The translations under genes and the position numbers were made by a program. Positions 51,662-64,000 of a stretch of 64,000 nt of DNA are shown piece by piece. The stretch's first letter is position 1; each line of letters begins with the position of its first letter. The notes under the pieces were generated by a model, which saw only the letters and a program-made list of their open reading frames with translations, ran no database searches and was not told where the DNA came from. This DNA comes from Artemia franciscana (taxonomy: Eukaryota > Arthropoda > Branchiopoda > Anostraca > Artemiidae), in contig NC_088866.1 of assembly GCF_032884065.1 (NCBI RefSeq), positions 59,231,866 to 59,295,865 of the forward strand, written 5' to 3'.

Positions 51662-53687
51662 TTTACTTACTTACTTGTACTTGTGGCGGGAATCAGGCGT
51701 TTCCACCTCGCCCGGCATCGATGATCTTAGAGACCTTCTTGGACCATGTTGATCGATCTTGTGCCAGCTGCTCTGCAAAGGCGAGCCACTGTGTTGACCA
51801 TCTGTGACCAAATTTTCTGAAACCCCCTATTGGTTCAAGGTCTGACTTGGCCAGGTTCCACCAGTTCTTCCTCTGTCCTCCTTGGCGTTTCTTCCAGTAA
51901 CTAATAAGCTCAACTAGAAGTATTTGGCGAGGCAGGTACTCTGGCGGTTTCCGCAATACATGGCCCAACCATTTCAAACGGCGTTCTTTAATAGTGAGCA
52001 CATCATCTCTCTGAATATTGCACATTCGACGTATATTCACGTTGGAGATACGGTCACGTAGCTGTACTCTGAGAATTCCTCGTAGACAAGTATGCTCAAA
52101 CACCTTAAGTGTATTCTCTTGTTGTAGTTTTGCCGACCATATTTCGCACCCGTAAAGGAGAACGGTGCGGACTAGTGCCATGTAAATTCGAACTTTCGTT
52201 TGGACACTGATTTCACGGCGATTCCATAAGGGTTTCCGAAGGGAGGCAAAGACTGTCTGCGCTTTCTGTATTCTCTGTTGGATATCAGCGTCGGAAGATC
52301 CGTCAGTACAAAGCTGGGAGCCTAGGTATGTGAAACGGTTGACTTTTTCCAGCTGAACTTGGTTGATAGTTAGTGGGAATGGTCCTGTGTCGTGGTTAAT
52401 AGCCATGAATTTCGTTTTCTCTGTGCTGACTTTCAAGCCGATCAGATCTGCCCAGGCCACAACGCTGTCAAGCATGTTTTGGGCTTCTACAGGGTCTGAC
52501 AGGAGGCCAACATCACCCGCATAATCGAGGTCAGTCAGCGAGAGATTCTGTCCAACCTGCGCTCCTGGATAAGACGATAGAGCATTTTCAAGCACCCAAT
52601 CGATGCAATAATTGAACAGAGTCGGAGAGAGGACACATCCTTGTTTTACTCCGAACTCAACCAGAAATTCTTCAGTTTCTTCGCCATAGATTCTAACTCG
52701 GCTCACTGAAGCGTCATAGTATGCCTTCATCAGTTCAACAAACTTCAGCGGCATTCCGTCATTCTCCAGGATCTTCCAAAGTTTCTGGCGAGTGACAGAG
52801 TCGAAGGCAGCAATGAAGTCCAGGAACATCAAGATCAGGGGTAGGTTGTATCTTTCAAACTGCTGGATAATGAGGCGAAAGGCGAAGATATCATCAGTAC
52901 ACCCTCTACCTGGTCGAAAGCCGGCTTGATTTCCTCGAGTTCTTTCCTCCCTTGCCCCTTTAAAGCGGTTCAAGAGTATGATCCCGAATATTTCGACGGC
53001 AATGTCTATGAGACTTATTCCGCGGTAATTTTTGCATTCGGTTTTGTCTCCTTTCTTATAGAAAGGGAGGATGACTGATGTCTTCCAGTCTTTTGGAAAA
53101 TTGTTGGTCCTCCACACTTCGTCGAGAATGCCATGGAGCTGTTCAGCAGTGACCTCAGGGCATTGTTTGTATAGTTCCGGGGGGAGGCCGTCTTCACCTG
53201 GGGCTTTGTGGTTTTTTAGGGTTTTGATCGCTTTTAGTATTTCGGCTCTGGTCGGTGTATCCAGCACGATATCATAAGGCTCTTTAGAGACGGAAGGTGG
53301 GAAGGCATCATGAGTAGATGAAGGGGATGGGTTCAGGAGGAGCTGAAAGTGATCCTTCCATCTTGCTGAACGTTCCTTCTGACAACTAATGATTTTTCCT
53401 GATCTGTTTTTGATTATTTCTGAGACAGCAGCTTTCTTACCAACGGATTCCTTCAGGATCTGGTAAAGCTTGCGGGTGTCATGTAAGTGTGCTGCTTTCT
53501 CTAATGACTCGGCAGCATCTTCCCACATTTGGCGGCGGTCCAGCTGAACAGAGCGTTTTTCCTGTCTGCCTAACTCCTTTGTTTCTTCTTTAAGGCCTCC
53601 CATCTTTTGTCTTCGCTCACCGACTATTGACAGGGTTCTAGCGGTTATCCAGTGTTGTCGTTTGATTTTTGCTCGGCCTAGGATCTC
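51662..53687 (-). mobile_element. RTE-type LINE, 5'-truncated, at the satellite edge
   Basis: The element reads on the minus strand. Its 3' end is a short tandem AAGT/GTAA tract (51662-51675), typical of RTE elements. Its 5' end at about 53687 is abrupt and joins satellite sequence (TTTTATGATTGCACATGG) directly. The endonuclease domain is missing. The flank beyond the 3' end is not satellite, so the insertion marks or created the array boundary. Confidence 0.85.
51693..53603 (-). CDS. RTE reverse transcriptase, long open frame with altered active site
   Basis: The 636-residue frame is open. Upstream of the ATG the same frame continues to the truncation point (ILGRAKIKRQHWITARTLS). RT motifs are HKAPGEDGLPPELY, VILPFYKKGDKTEC, NYRGISL, GFRPGRGCTDDIF, MFLDFIAAFDSV and FGVKQGCVLSP. 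The catalytic box reads DLDYAGDVGLLSD, where YADD is expected, because GAT has become GGT. The thumb region (NRFTYLGSQLCTDG) and the RTE-type C-terminus (RRLKWLGHVLRKPPEYLPRQ) are complete. The loss of the first catalytic Asp would abolish polymerisation. Confidence 0.85.
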   Translation of the reverse strand: MGGLKEETKELGRQEKRSVQLDRRQMWEDAAESLEKAAHLHDTRKLYQILKESVGKKAAVSEIIKNRSGKIISCQKERSARWKDHFQLLLNPSPSSTHDAFPPSVSKEPYDIVLDTPTRAEILKAIKTLKNHKAPGEDGLPPELYKQCPEVTAEQLHGILDEVWRTNNFPKDWKTSVILPFYKKGDKTECKNYRGISLIDIAVEIFGIILLNRFKGAREERTRGNQAGFRPGRGCTDDIFAFRLIIQQFERYNLPLILMFLDFIAAFDSVTRQKLWKILENDGMPLKFVELMKAYYDASVSRVRIYGEETEEFLVEFGVKQGCVLSPTLFNYCIDWVLENALSSYPGAQVGQNLSLTDLDYAGDVGLLSDPVEAQNMLDSVVAWADLIGLKVSTEKTKFMAINHDTGPFPLTINQVQLEKVNRFTYLGSQLCTDGSSDADIQQRIQKAQTVFASLRKPLWNRREISVQTKVRIYMALVRTVLLYGCEIWSAKLQQENTLKVFEHTCLRGILRVQLRDRISNVNIRRMCNIQRDDVLTIKERRLKWLGHVLRKPPEYLPRQILLVELISYWKKRQGGQRKNWWNLAKSDLEPIGGFRKFGHRWSTQWLAFAEQLAQDRSTWSKKVSKIIDAGRGGNA

Positions 53688-56600
53688 TTTTATGATTGCA
53701 CATGGTAAAGAATGTGATTAAAGGCTCTTTTCCTATGTCAAAAGTTCTAGTTTTCGAGGGTAATAGCTATGTCTGTGGAAAAAATGAAGATATTAGACTA
53801 TTTTATGATTGCACATGGTAAAGAATGTGATTAAAGGCTCTTTTCCTATTTCAAAAGTTTTAGTTTTCGGGGGAAATAGCTACGTCCGTGGAAAAAATGA
53901 AGATATTAAACTATTTCATGATTACACATGGTAAAGAATGTGATTAAAGGCTCTTTTCCTATTTCAAAAGTTTTAGTTTTCGAGGGTAATAGCTACGTAT
54001 GTTGAAAAAATATAGATATTAGACGATTTTATGATTGCACATGGTAAAGAATGTGATTAAAGGCTCTTTTCCTATTTCAAAAGTTTTAGTTTTCGAGGGT
54101 AATATCTAAGTCTGTGGAAAAAATGAAGATATTAGACTATTTTATGATTGCACATGGTAAAGAATGTGATTAAAGGCTCTTTTCCTATTTCAAAAGTTTT
54201 AGTTTTCAAGGGTAATAGCTTCGTCCGTGGAAAAAATGAAGATATTAGACTATTTTATGATTGCACATGGTAAAGAATGTGATTAAAGGCTCTTTTCCTA
54301 TTTCAAAAGTTTTAGTTTTCGGGGGTAATAGCTTCGTCCGTGGAAAAATGAAGATATTAGACTATTTTATGATTGCACATGGTAAAGAATGTGATTAAAG
54401 TCTCTTTTCCTATTTCAAAAGTTTTAGTTTTTGAGGGTAATAGCTATGTCTGTGGAAAAAATGAAGATATTAGACTATTTTATGATTGCACTTGGTAAAG
54501 AATGTGATTAAAGGCTCTTTCCCTATTTCAAAAGTTTTAGTTTTCGAGGGTAATAGCTTCGTCCGTGGAAAAAATGAAGATATTAGACTATTTTATTATT
54601 GCACATGTTAAAGAATGTGATTAAAGGCTCTTTTCCTATTTCAAAAGTTTTAGTTTTCGGGGGTAACAGCTACGTATGTTGAAAAAATAATGATATTAGA
54701 CTATTATATGATTGCATATGATAAAGAATGTGATTAAAGGCTCTTTTCCTATGTCAAAAGTTTTAGTTTACGAGGGTAATAGCTATGTCTGTGGAAAAAT
54801 GAAGATATTAGACTATATTATGATTGCACATGGTAAAGAATGTGATTAAAGGCTCTTTTCCTATTTCAAAAGTTTTAGTTTTCGAGCGTAATAGCTATGT
54901 CTGTGGAAAAAATGAAGATATTAGACTATTTTATGATTGCACATGGTAAAGAATGTGATTAAAGTCTCTTTTCCTATTTAAAAAGTTTTAGTTTTCGAGG
55001 GTATAGCTATGTAAGTGGAAAAAATGAAGATATTAGACTATTTTATGATTGCACATGGTAAAGAATGTGATTAAAGGCTCCTTTCCTATTTCAAAAGTTT
55101 TAGTTTTCGAAGGTAATAGCTATGTCTGTGGAAAAAATGAAGATATTAGACTATTTTATGATTGCACATGGTAAAGAATGTGATTAAAGGCTCTTTTCCT
55201 ATTTCAAAAGTTTTAGTTTTCGGGGGGTAAGAGCTACGTATGTTGAAAAAATGAAGATATTAGACTATTTTATGATTGCACATGGTAAAGAATGTGATTA
55301 AAGGCTCTTTTCCTATTTCAAAATTTTTAGTTTTCCTGGGTAATAGCTATGTCTGTGGAATAAATGAAGATATTAGACTATTTTATGATTGCACATGGTA
55401 AAGAATGTGATTAAAGGCTCTTTTCCTATTTCAAAAGTTTTAGTTTTTGGGGGTAAGAGCTACGTCTGTGGAAAAAATAAAGATATTAGACTATTTTATG
55501 ATTGCACATGGTAAAGAATGTGATTAAAGGCTCTTTTCCTATTTCAAAAGTTTTAGTTTTCGAGGGTAATAGCTATGTCTGTGGAAGAAATGAAGATATT
55601 AGACTATTTTATGATTGTACATGGTAAAGAATGTGATTAAAGGCTCTTTTCCTATTTCAAAAGTTTTAGTTTTCGAGGGTAATAGCTACGTATGTTGAAA
55701 AAATGAAGATATTAGACTATTTTATGATTGCACATGGTAAAAAATGTGATTAAAGGCTCTTTTCCTATTTCAAAAGTTTTAGTTTTCAAGGGTAATAGCT
55801 ACGTATGTTGAAAAAAATGAAGATATTAGACTATTTTATGATTGCACATGGTAAAGAATGTGATTAAAGGCTCTTTTCCTATTTCGAAAGTTTTAGTTTT
55901 TGAGGGTAATAGCTATGTCTGTGGGAAAAATGAAGATATTAGACTATTATATGATTGCACATGGTAAAGAATGTGATTAAAGGCTCTTTTCCTATTTCAA
56001 AAGTTTTAGTTTTCAAGGGTAATAGCTTCGTCCGTGGAAAAAGTGAAGATATAAGACTATTTTATGATTGCACATGGTAAAGAATTTGATTAAAGGCTCT
56101 TTTCCTATTTCAAAAGTTTTAGTTTTCGGAGGTAATAGCTTCGTCCGTGGAAAAAATGAAGATATTAAACTATTTTATGATTGCACATGGTAAAGAATGT
56201 GATTAAAGGCTCTTTTCCTATTTCAAAAGTTTTAGTTGTCGAGGGTAATAGCTATGTCTGTGGAAAAAATGAAGATATTAGACTATTTTATGATTGCACA
56301 TGGTAAAGAATGTGATTAAAGGCTATTTTCCTATTTCAAAAGTTTTAGTTTTCGAGGTTAATAGCTATGTCTGTGGAAAAATGAAGATATTAGACTATAT
56401 TATGATTGCACATGGTAAAGAATGTGATTAAAGGCTCTTTTCCTATTTCAAAAGTTTTAGTTTTCGAGGGTAATAGCTATGTCTGTGGAAAAAATGAAGA
56501 TATTAGACTATTTTATGATTGCACATGGTAAAGAATGTGATTAAAGGCTCTTTTCCTATTTCAAAAGTTTTAGTTTTCGAGGTTAATAGCTATGTCTGTG

Positions 56601-59600
56601 GAAAAAATGAAGATATTAGACTATTTTATGATTGCGCATGGTAAAGAATGTGATTAAAGGCTCTTTTCCTATTTCAAAAGTTTTAGTTTTCGGGGGGTAA
56701 GAGCTACGTATGTTGAAAAAATGAAGATATTAGACTATTTTATGATTGCACATGGTAAAGAATGTGATTAAAGGCTCTTTTCCTATTTCAAAATTTTTAG
56801 TTTTCGAGGGTAATAGCTATGTCTGTGGAATAAATGAAGATATTAGACTATTTTATGATTGCACATGGTAAAGAATGTGATTAAAGGCTCTTTTCCTATG
56901 TCAAAAGTTTTAGTTTTCGGGGGTAAGAGCTACGTCTGTGGAAAAAATGAAGATATTAGACTATTTTATGATTGGACATGGTAAAGAATGTGATTAAAGG
57001 CTCTTTTCCTATTTCAAAAGTTTTAGTTTTTGGGGGTAAGAGCTACGTGTGTGGAAAAAATAAAGATATTAGACTATTTTATGATTGCACATGGTAAAGA
57101 ATGTGATTAAAGGCTCTTTTCCAATTTCAAAAGTTTTAGTTTTCGAGGGTAATAGCTATGTCTGTGGAAGAAATGAAGATATTAGACTATTTTATGATTG
57201 CACATGGTAAAGAATGTGATTAAAGGCTCTTTTCCTATTTCAAAAGTTTTAGTTTTCGAGGGTAATAGCTACGTATGTTGAAAAAATGAAGATATTAGAC
57301 TATTTTATGATTGCACATGGTAAAGAATGTGATTAAAGGCTCTTTTCCTATTTCAAAAGTTTTAGTTTTCGAGGGTAATAGCTACGTATGTTAAAAAAAT
57401 AAAGATATTAGACTATTTTATGATTGCACAGGGTAAAGAATGTGATTAAAAGCTCTTTTCCTATTTCAAAAGTTTTAGTTTTCGAGGGTAATAGCTATGT
57501 CTGTGGAAAAAATGAAGATATTAGACTATTTTATGATTGCACATTGTAAAGAATGTGATTAAAGGCTCTTTTCCTATTTCAAAAGTTTTAGTTTTCAAGG
57601 GTAATAGCTTCGTCCGTGGAAAAAGTGAAGATATTAGAGTATTTTATGATTGCACATGGTAAAGAATGTGATTAAAGGCTATTTTCCTATTTCAAAAGTT
57701 TTAGTTTTCGAGGGTAATAGCTATGTCCGTGGAAAAAATGAAGATTTTAGACTATTTTATGATTGCACATGGTAAAGAATGTGATTAAAGGCTCTTTTCC
57801 TATTTCAAAAGCTTTAGTTTTCGAGGGTAATAGCTATGTCTGTGGAAAAAATGAAGATATTAGACTATTTTATTATTGCACATGGTAAAGAATGTGATTA
57901 AAGGCTCTTTTCCTATTTCAAAAGTTTTAGTTTTCGGGGGTAACAGCTACGTATGTTGAAAAAATAATGATATTAGACTATTTTATGATTGCATATGATA
58001 AAGAATGTGATTAAAGGCTCTTTTCCTATTTCAAAAGTTTTAGTTTTCGAGGGTAATAGCTATGTCTGTGGAAAAATGAAGATATTAGACTATATTATGA
58101 TTGCACATGGTAAAGAATGTGATTAAAGGCTCTTTTCCTATTTCAAAAGTTTTAGTTTTTGAGGGTAATAGCTATGTCTGTGGAAAAAATGAAGATATTA
58201 GACTATTATATGATTGCACATGGTAAAGAATGTGATTAAAGGCTCTTTTCCTATTTCAAAAGTTTTACTTTTCGAGGGTAATAGCTATGTCTGTGGAAAA
58301 AATGAAGATATTAGACTATTTTATGATTGCACATGGTAAAGAATGTGATTAAAGGCTCCTTTCCTATTTCAAAAGTTTTAGTTTTCGGGAGGTAAGAGCT
58401 ACGTATGTTGACAAAATGAAGATATTAGACTATTTTATGATTGCACATGGTAAAGAATGTGATTAAAGGCTCTTTTCCTATTTCAAAATTTTTAGTTTTC
58501 GAGGGTAATAGCTATGTCTGTGGAATAAATGAAGATATTAGACTATTTTATGATTGCACATGGTAAAGAATGTGATTAAAGGCTCTTTTCCTATGTCAAA
58601 AGTTTTAGTTTTCGGGGGTAAGAGCTACGTTTGTGGAAAAAATGAAGATATTAGACCATTTTATGATTGGACTTGGTAAAGAATGTGATTAAAGGCTCTT
58701 TTCCTATTTCAAAAGTTTTAGTTTTTGGGGGTAAGAGCTACGTGTGTGGAAAAAATAATGATATTAGACTATTTTATGATTGCATATGGTAAAGAATGTG
58801 ATTAAAGGCTCTTTTCCTATTTCAAAAGTTTTAGTTTTCGAGGGTAATAGCTATGTCTGTGGAAGAAATGAAGATATTCGACTATTTTATGATTGCACAT
58901 GGTAAAGAATGTGATTAAAGGCTCTTTTCCTATTTCAAAAGTTTTAGTTTTCGAGGGTAATACTTATGTCTGTGGAAAAAATGAAGATATTAGACTATTA
59001 TATGATTGCACATGGTAAAGAATGTGATTAAAGGCTCTTTTCCTATTTCAAAAGTTTTAGTTTTCAAGGGTAATAGCTATGTCCGTGGAAAAAATGAAGA
59101 TTTTAGTATATTTTATGAATGCACATGGTAAAGAATGTGATTAAAGGCTCTTTTCCTATTTCAAAAGCTTTAGTTTTCGAGGGTAATAGCTATGTCTGTG
59201 GACAAAATGAAGATATTAGACTATTTTATGATTGCACATGGTAAAGAATGTGATTAAAGGCTCTTTTCCTATTTAAAAAGTTTTAGTTTTCGGGGGTAAG
59301 AGCTACGTAAGTTGAAAAAATGATGATATTAGACTATTTTAAGATTGCACATGGTAAAGAATGTGATTAAAGGCTCTTTTCCTATTTCAAAAGTCTTAGT
59401 TTTCGAGGGTAATAGCTATTTTTGTGGAAAAAATGAAGATATTAGACTATTTTATGATTGCACATGGTAAAGAATGTGATTAAAGGCTCTTTTGCTATTT
59501 CAAAAGTTTTAGTTTTCGAGGGTAATAGCTATGTTTGTGGAAAAAATGAAGATATTAGACTATTTTATGATTGCACATGGTAAAGAATGTGATTAAAGGC

Positions 59601-62600
59601 TCTTTTCCTATTTCAAAAGTTTTAGTTTTCGAAGGTAATAGCTATGTCTGTGGAAAGAATGAAGATATTAGACTATTTTATGATTGCACATGGTAAAGAA
59701 TGTGATTAAAGGCTCTTGTCCTATTTCAAAAGTTTTAGTTTTGGGGGGTAAGAGCTACGTATGTTGAAAAAATGAAGGTATTAGACTATTCTATTGTTGC
59801 ACATGGTAAAGAATGTGACTAAAGGCTCTTTTCCTATTTCAAAAGTTTTAGTTTTCGAGGGTAATAGCTATGTCTATGGAAGAAATGAAGATATTAGACT
59901 ATTTTATGATTGCACATGGTAAAGAATGTGATTAAAGGCTTTTTTCCTATTTCAAAAGTTTTAGTTTTCGAGGGTAATAGCCACGTATGTTAAAAAAATG
60001 AAGATATTAGACTATTTTATGATTGCACATGGTAAAGAATGTGATTAAAGGCTCTTTTCCTATTTCAAAAGTTTTAGTTTTCGGGGGAAATAGCTACGTC
60101 CGTGGATAAAATGAAGATATTAAACTATTTCATGATTACACATGGTAAAGAATGTGATTAAAGGCTCTTTTCCTATTTCAAAAGTTTTAGTGTTCGAGGG
60201 TAATAGCTACGTATGTTGAAAAAATGAAGATATTAGATCTGAAAATGATTAAAGGCTCTTTTCCTATTTCAAAAGTTTTAGTTTTCGAAGGTAATAGGTA
60301 TGTCTGTGGAAAAAATGAAGATATTAAACTATTTCATGATTACACATGGTAAAGAATGTGATTAAAGGCTCTTTTCCTATTTCAAAAGTTTTAGTTTTCG
60401 AGGGTAATAGCTTCGTCCGTGGAAAAAATGAAGATATTAGACTATTTTATGATTGCACATGGTAAAGAATGTGATTAAAGGCTATTTTCCTATTTCAAAA
60501 GTTTTAGTTTTCGAGGGTAATAGCTATGTCCGTGGAAAAAATGAAGATTTTAGACTATTTTATGATTGCATATGATAAAGAATGTGATTAAAGGCTCTTT
60601 TCCTATTTCAAAAGTTTTAGTTTACGAGGGTAATAGCTATGTCTGTGGAAAAATGAAGATATTAGACTTAATTATGATTGCACATGGTAAAGAATGTGAT
60701 TAAAGGCTCTTTTCCTATTTCAAAAGTTTTAGTTTTTGAGGGTAATAGCTATGTCTGTGGAAAAAATGAAGATATTAGACTATTATATGATTGCACATGG
60801 TAAAGAATGTGATTAAAGGCTCTTTTCCTATTTCAAAAGTTTTACTTTTCGAGGGTAATAGCTATGTCTGTGGAAAAAATGAAGATATTAGACTATTTTA
60901 TGATTGCACATGGTAAAGAATGTGATTAAAGGCTCCTTTCCTATTTCAAAAGTTTTAGTTTTCGAGGTTAATAGCTATGTCTGTGGAAGAAATGAAGATA
61001 TTAGACTATTTTATAATTGTACATGGTAAAGAATGTGATTAAAGGCTCTTTTCCTATTTCAAAAGTTTTAGTTTTCGAGGGTAATAGCTACGTATGTTGA
61101 AAAAATGAAGATATTAGACTATTTTATGATTGCACATGGTAAAAAATGTGATTAAAGGCTCTTTTCCTATTTCAAAAGTTTTAGTTTTCAAGGGTAATAG
61201 CTACGTATGTTGAAAAAAATGAAGATATTAGACTATTTTATGATTGCACATGGTAAAGAATGTGATTAAAGGCTCTTTTCCTATTTCAAAAGTTTTAGTT
61301 TTCGAGGGTAATAGCTATGTCTGTGGGAAAAATGAAGATATTAGACTATTATATGATTGCACATGGTAAAGAATGTGATTAAAGGCTCTTTTCCTATTTC
61401 AAAAGTTTTAGTTTTCAAGGGTAATAGCTTCGTCCGTGGAAAAAGTGAAGATATTAGACTATTTTATGATTGCACATGGTAAAGAATTTGATTAAAGGCT
61501 CTTTTCCTATTTCAAAAGTTTTAGTTTTCGGAGGTAATAGCTTCGTCCGTGGAAAAAATGAAGATATTAGACTATTTTATGATTGCACATGGTAAAGAAT
61601 GTGATTAAAGGCTCTTTTCCTATTTCAAAAGTTTTAGTTGTCGAGGGTAATAGCTATGTCTGTGGAAAAAATGAAGATATTAGACTATTTTATGATTGCA
61701 CATGGTAAAGAATGTGATTAAAGGCTATTTTCCTATTTCAAAAGTTTTAGTTTTCGAGGTTAATAGCTATGTCTGTGGAAAAATGAAGATATTAGACTAT
61801 ATTATGATTGCACATGGTAAAGAATGTGATTAAAGGCTCTTTTCCTATTTCAAAAGTTTTAGTTTTCGAGGGTAATAGCTATGTCTGTGGAAAAAATGAA
61901 GATATTAGACTATTTTATGATTGCACATGGTAAAGAATGTGATTAAAGGCTCTTTTCCGATTTCAAAAGTTTTAGTTTTCGGGGATAAGAGCTATGTCTG
62001 TGGAAAAAATGAAGATATTAGACTATTTTATGATTGCGCATGGTAAAGAATGTGATTAAAGGCTCTTTTCCTATTTCAAAAGTTTTAGTTTTCGGGGGGT
62101 AAGAGCTACGTATGTTGAAAAAATGAAGATATTAGACTATTTTATGATTGCACATGGTAAAGAATGTGATTAAAGGCTCTTTTCCTATTTCAAAATTTTT
62201 AGTTTTCGAGGGTAATAGCTATGTCTGTGGAATAAATGAAGATATTAGACTATTTTATGATTGCACATGGTAAAGAATGTGATTAAAGGCTCTTTTCCTA
62301 TGTCAAAAGTTTTAGTTTTCGGGGGTAAGAGCTACGTCTGTGGAAAAAATGAAGATATTAGACTATTTTATGATTGGACATGGTAAAGAATGTGATTAAA
62401 GGCTCTTTTCCTATTTCAAAAGTTTTAGTTTTTGGGGGTAAGAGCTACATGTGTGGAAAAAATAAAGATATTAGACTATTTTATGATTGCACATGGTAAA
62501 GAATGTGATTAAAGGCTCTTTTCCAATTTCAAAAGTTTTAGTTTTCGAGGGTAATAGCTATGTCTGTGGAAGAAATGAAGATATTAGACTATTTTATGAT

Positions 62601-64000
62601 TGCACATGGTAAAGAATGTGATTAAAGGCTCTTTTCCTATTTCAAAAGTTTTAGTTTTCGAGGGTAATAGCTACGTATGTTGAAAAAATGAAGATATTAG
62701 ACTATTTTATGATTGCACATGGTAAAGAATGTGATTAAAGGCTCTTTTCCTATTTCAAAAGTTTTAGTTTTCGAGGGTAATAGCTACGTATGTTAAAAAA
62801 ATAAAGATATTAGACTATTTTATGATTGCACATGGTAAAGAATGTGATTAAAAGCTCTTTTCCTATTTCAAAAGTTTTAGTTTTCGAGGGTAATAGCTAT
62901 GTCTGTGGAAAAAATGAAGATATTAGACTATTATATGATTGCACATTGTAAAGAATGTGATTAAAGGCTCTTTTCCTATTTCAAAAGTTTTAGTTTTCAA
63001 GGGTAATAGCTTCGTCCGTGGAAAAAGTGAAGATATTAGAGTATTTTATGATTGCACATGGTAAAGAATGTGATTAAAGGCTATTTTCCTATTTCAAAAG
63101 TTTTAGTTTTCGAGGGTAATAGCTATGTCCGTGGAAAAAATGAAGATTTTAGACTATTTTATGATTGCACATGGTAAAGAATGTGATTAAAGGCTCTTTT
63201 CCTATTTCAAAAGCTTTAGTTTTCGAGGGTAATAGCTATGTCTGTGGAAAAAATGAAGATATTAGACTATTTTATTATTGCACATGGTAAAGAATGTGAT
63301 TAAAGGCTCTTTTCTATTTCAAAAGTTTTAGTTTTCGGGGGTAACAGCTACGTATGTTGAAAAAATAATGATATTAGACTATTTTATGATTGCATATGAT
63401 AAAGAATGTGATTGAAGGGTCTTTTCCTATTTCAAAAGTTTTAGTTTTCGAGGGTAATAGCTATGTCTGTGGAAAAATGAAGATATTAGACTATATTATG
63501 ATTGCACATGGTAAAGAATGTGATTAAAGGCTCTTTTCCTATTTCAAAAGTTTTAGTTTTTGAGGGTAATAGCTATGTCTGTGGAAAAAATGAAGATATT
63601 AGACTATTATATGATTGCACATGGTAAAGATTGTGATTAAAGGCTCTTTTCCTATTTCAAAAGTTTTACTTTTCGAGGGTAATAGCTATGTCTGTGGAAA
63701 AAATGAAGATATTAGACTATTTTATGATTGCACATGGTAAAGAATGTGATTAAAGGCTCCTTTCCTATTTCAAAAGTTTTAGTTTTCGGGAGGTAAGAGC
63801 TACGTATGTTGAAAAAATGAAGATATTAGACTATTTTATGATTGCACATGGTAAAGAATGTGATTAAAGGCTCTTTTCCTATTTCAAAATTTTTAGTTTT
63901 CGAGGGTAATAGCTATGTCTGTGGAATAAATGAAGATATTAGACTATTTTATGATTGCACATGGTAAAGAATGTGATTAAAGGCTCTTTTCCTATGTCAA
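53688..64000. repeat. 113-bp tandem satellite, about 91 units, AluI site per unit
   Basis: The array runs to the window edge. Unit length is 113 bp (counted between CATGGTAAAG starts at 53701, 53814 and 53927). A unit has GAATGTGATTAAAGGCTC, TTTCAAAAGTTTTAG, GGGTAATAGCTATG and GAAGATATTAGACTATTTTA. AGCT occurs once per unit, with rare losses (54105, 58965, 60296) and a second site in AAAAGCTTTAG variants. Main variable positions are TATGTCTGTGG against TACGTATGTTG or TTCGTCCGTGG. One unit at about 60240 is shortened. The unit length and AluI site agree with my memory of the Artemia AluI satellite. No coding function. Confidence 0.95.
55560..64000. repeat. Long-range duplication inside the satellite, offset 5402 bp
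   Basis: Diagnostic variants recur at one fixed offset: GCGCATGG at 56634 and 62036, ATTGGACATGG at 56971 and 62373, CACATTGTAAAG near 57541 and 62943, AGAATTTGAT at 56081 and 61483. All give 5402 bp. So 55560-58598 is duplicated at 60962-64000 (window end). A second offset of 3277 bp (29 units) links GCATATGATAAAG at 54714 and 57991 and TATTATTGCAC at 54594 and 57871. Confidence 0.85.

Noticed and set aside
53688-64000. CRISPR array or gene cluster in the tandem repeat
   Set aside because: There are no unique spacers between the repeats; adjacent units are complete 113-bp copies in a eukaryotic setting.

Overview
This is a eukaryotic, AT-rich, gene-poor and repeat-dense window from what looks like a crustacean. 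A brine shrimp (Artemia) is the best guess. The right 10.3 kb is a tandem satellite with a 113-bp unit that carries one AluI site (AGCT) in nearly every copy. From memory this matches the AluI satellite described in Artemia heterochromatin. I could not run a search, so the species is an inference. No bacterial feature is present. The only clear conserved RNA gene is a tRNA-Glu(TTC), at 29801-29872 on the minus strand.

Region 1 (1-14139) is a tandem array of one secreted-protein gene family. The prototype is about 266 residues after the likely start, with a signal peptide, a helical charged body and six cysteines in the mature part. Copies are organised in modules. Each module has a TATA box plus TCAGT initiator, one to four head-to-tail coding units joined by a four-base stop/start overlap (ATGA), a 52-residue mini-ORF that repeats the signal peptide, and AATAAA signals. 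Two units (6684-7475 and 7472-8305) are intact. Every promoter-proximal unit is interrupted, several of them at one poly-T tract or at one shared TGA in the signal peptide.

Region 2 (14140-29300) holds decayed mobile DNA: a small secreted-protein pseudogene, a piggyBac element with exact TTAA duplication (16201-18426), gag/protease remnants of an LTR element, a truncated Jockey/CR1-like LINE, one copy of a 3-kb segmental duplication ending in a PHD-finger pseudogene, a knot of Helitron ends with long TA microsatellites, and a ubiquitin-protease-like fragment.

Region 3 (29300-41000) has the tRNA, a GC-richer repeat block, a broken tyrosine-recombinase-like sequence, and a compound Penelope-like element (32.3-40.8 kb). 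A young Ty3/gypsy element (34411-38792, LTRs differing at one base, 5-bp target duplication) is inserted into that Penelope element.

Region 4 (41000-51660) has the second copy of the 3-kb duplication, an open frame with a membrane segment, LTR-like direct repeats, and a second copy of the small secreted-protein pseudogene. Region 5 (51662-53687) is a 5'-truncated RTE-type LINE whose reverse-transcriptase active site reads YAGD. Region 6 (53688-64000) is the satellite, with longer-range periodicities of 3277 and 5402 bp.

Host genes that look expressible are confined to the secreted-protein array and the tRNA. Nearly everything else is a transposon, its debris, or duplicated pseudogene matter.
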